Below, in pieces: positions 61,784 to 64,000 of a stretch of DNA of 64,000 nucleotides (within the stretch, counting starts at the first letter, position 1; every line of letters starts with the position of its first letter). A model generated the notes under the pieces. That model did no database searches, had not been told where the DNA came from, and saw nothing but the letters and a program-made list of their open reading frames with translations. The position numbers were made by a program, and so were the translations under genes. Origin of the DNA: Protula sp. h YS-2021. Lineage: Eukaryota > Annelida > Polychaeta > Sabellida > Serpulidae. The DNA lies in the NCBI GenBank assembly GCA_949752745.1, contig OX457027.1, positions 81,275,214 to 81,339,213 on the forward strand, written 5' to 3'.

Positions 61784-64000
61784 GCTTTTTTTGCATTCCA
61801 AACATTTATTATACATTGGTATTATGACATCGCAATTAGACGCCACACTGAATAAATAATTCCATGAGAAAGAATAATTACTCTGTATTAATTACCACAA
61901 CAAAAACAAAATTACAGTACAGATTTTGTGCTTGACGAAGCAATCAATGTGCTGAAAAATCCAATATCGTCGACAGAATACAAAAGAGTAATACATAAGA
62001 AAGAAAATCCTTTCTTTATTGATTGCGATGGTTTTAGACGTTTCAATCATTTTAGTGATAAAAACACTTTCTAAGAAAATATCAGTTATTATGAAATAGC
62101 ATAGTATATAGCAGTCTATTTTTATCATAAACGTACCCTTTAAGCATACGTTTAAACAAAATTACATTAGGTTTTGGCTATAGCCTTAGACAGACCTAAT
62201 GGTTTATGTCACCTTATGTATACTTATATGATCTAGTTTATTCCTTCGGAAAAGAAAAAAAATAATTGCATTCAAATTTCTCACCTGAAAAGTTTCCCCT
62301 ACTTAGAATGTGCATTTGTTTATGTCTTGCATTTTATTATACCAGTAACATCTTTTTGCTGAGCATGAATGGGCTTTCCGGCTCGCCTTTTCCATTTGAG
62401 GCTCGTTTTTTTCGCATTTGACGCATGACAGATATCACCGATTTTAGGGTTAATGATGTCGAAGACATTAATTTACACTGCAGAGGCAATGTACCAAATG
62501 GTTGGCACACTGGTCCATGACGTTTTAAAACGATCACTAAACGCGATGCTATGAAGAACACCCCCATTTTTGCAGAAAACGAAGAGTACTGAAAGAAAAT
62601 TACATCTTTTTAAATAATGCTCTCATTTAAGTCTGATACTTTCGATTTAGACAAAAATATTTTAAATGTGTTCAATTCGTTAAATGTTATTACTATCATT
62701 AATATGGGAGACACTGAAGTATATTGGCAACTATATGTATACGTATTTTTAATGGCTTTTGCATTTCAAAAATGAGAACAGCAGGGCTTCAGATGGAGGG
62801 CCTCAATGCAAAAAGAAATGCCCGGCATATTTATTTTCAAGTCAGAGAACATTGAGCAGTCAGACAGCAAGTAAATAACATGCCATTTTGATACATTTGG
62901 GAGGGTGTCTTTCAGTTGCGTTTATCATGGGTACTACGAAATAAAAAATATTAATATTTAAAACTTACCTGTAAGTGTAGCTGTTTAAACAGTGCATTGA
63001 AGCTAGTCTTGCACAAAATCAATTTGATTTACGTGACACCCTAATTGCATACTGCTGATTTGAAGGAGCCGTTCGCTATTCATTTCAGACAGAGTATCAA
63101 CAAACTCACTCCCAAAAGCACATTAATAAGCTGTCGCCACATTTACCACTTTGTGCTAGGTCAAAAGAATACAACGAAGCATACTTAACATTGAAACTGT
63201 TGTACTCACTTACCTCGTTACTGGAAAAAAATACTCAAAGATTTCGGTTTATTTAAACCTTCATCTTCTTGGCATTTTCTCAATTGTTCTGTCTATTTTA
63301 CACTCATAGTTTGCCTTAGCTGTTTGTGTTCCTTAGAAGCGCATGAGCGAGAAAAGTAATACCAGTTCCACTTCTATAGAGTGGTAGACGATGAGAAAAT
63401 CCAAAAATAGTTGAACATGAGATCTGGTTCCAGGACAATTCTTCTAAAAAGAACTGTATATTTTGAAACATCGATATATCTCGAAAAGAGTAATTGATTT
63501 TGAGCTAATTTTAGGACTCATCTTTGAACCAGACGTAGTAGCATGAGGGAAAATACAATATAAAGATTTAAAGATTGATATTGTCCTTGACCCTGGGTTA
63601 ATGTCACATGTCGAACATTCTGATTTATCTCGGAAACCGTTAGAGATTTTAACCTCATTTTCACGAAGCATGTTTTTTTTCACAAAAGTCGTTAAGGAAT
63701 TTGACCTGGATTAAAAATGTTTAAAGGCACGTAACTTGCGTTACATTGGAAACCCTTACATATCATTTTCAGATTTCAACTCCATGCAAAGTTAGATGAC
63801 CTTATTCATGATGTGCAGATTAAGCGGCAGTTAAAGGTACACCTTTAGCATTAAACGTATCTGTGACTGCCTTTTTCCATGTCTGGGGGATTTGCTGAAT
63901 AATAGTTAAATCGGTCAAGTGTCTACATATGGCTTCGGTTTTTGTTTTTCTAATAATTCAGCAAGTTTTTTCACACGCTGGACTGAGATTACCGAGCACT
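61784..64000. other. 5' flank of FkbM paralog 3 and intergenic DNA
   Basis: AT-rich. Frames at 62337-62567 and 63444-63683 have no recognisable domain. No further exon was identified to the window end. Confidence 0.5.

Noticed and set aside
62337..63683. Small minus-strand frames near the window end
   Set aside because: No recognisable domain, signal peptide or splice context; composition is that of random AT-rich DNA.

Overview
This is a eukaryotic window. Genes are split by GT-AG introns that keep phase, intergenic DNA is AT-rich and full of microsatellites, and SINE, LINE, tyrosine-recombinase, MULE, Tigger and foldback elements are present. The gene content fits a marine lophotrochozoan, most likely a mollusc: repeated FkbM-type methyltransferases with a membrane anchor, a fucolectin/EGF/FN3 receptor, and a secreted C-type lectin with TSP1 and VWA modules. 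The species cannot be fixed from sequence alone.

Five protein-coding genes can be supported. Three are paralogous FkbM-family methyltransferases (4970-5980 +, 9922-13202 +, 57766-61783 -). Two of them have a complete two-exon model: a tiny first exon coding a type II signal anchor, spliced in phase 0 to one long exon with a stem and the catalytic domain. The first exon of the paralog at 4970 was not found. The fourth gene (17400-22288 -) assembles from eight exons, all joined in phase 1, into a 522-residue secreted protein: signal peptide, C-type lectin domain, three TSP1-like modules, VWA domain with an intact MIDAS, short acidic tail. The fifth (31626-43042 -) assembles from three exons into a type I receptor of about 600 residues: EGF-like module, fucolectin/F5-8C-like domain, EGF-like repeats, FN3, transmembrane helix and a short tail with a YxN motif.

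The most striking structure is a nearly perfect 6.58-kb inverted repeat at 35649-42230 in the first intron of the receptor gene. Its arms are about 3.2-3.3 kb and its loop only 58 bp. It is flanked by a 6-bp target duplication (GCCCCA) and its termini read AG...CT, which match the Polinton/Maverick hallmarks, yet no Polinton gene is visible. An older, diverged piece of the same family lies at about 27560-28060.

Layout: 0-4.9 kb tandem repeats, a SINE with perfect target duplications and a dead MULE transposase; 4.9-14 kb two FkbM genes and a repeat array; 14.5-22.3 kb a dead TSP1 exon copy and then the lectin-TSP1-VWA gene; 22.3-31 kb gene-free DNA with two decayed CR1/L2-like LINE fragments, a foldback relic and a decayed tyrosine-recombinase element; 31.6-43 kb the receptor gene with the giant palindrome; 43-53.3 kb minisatellites, a second 1.1-kb foldback, and a Tigger element carrying a nested element with an 8-bp duplication; 53-64 kb AT-rich DNA and the third FkbM gene. 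The FkbM proteins would act in the Golgi lumen (possible glycan methylation), while the lectin and receptor would act outside the cell or at its surface. No direct pathway between them can be read from the sequence.
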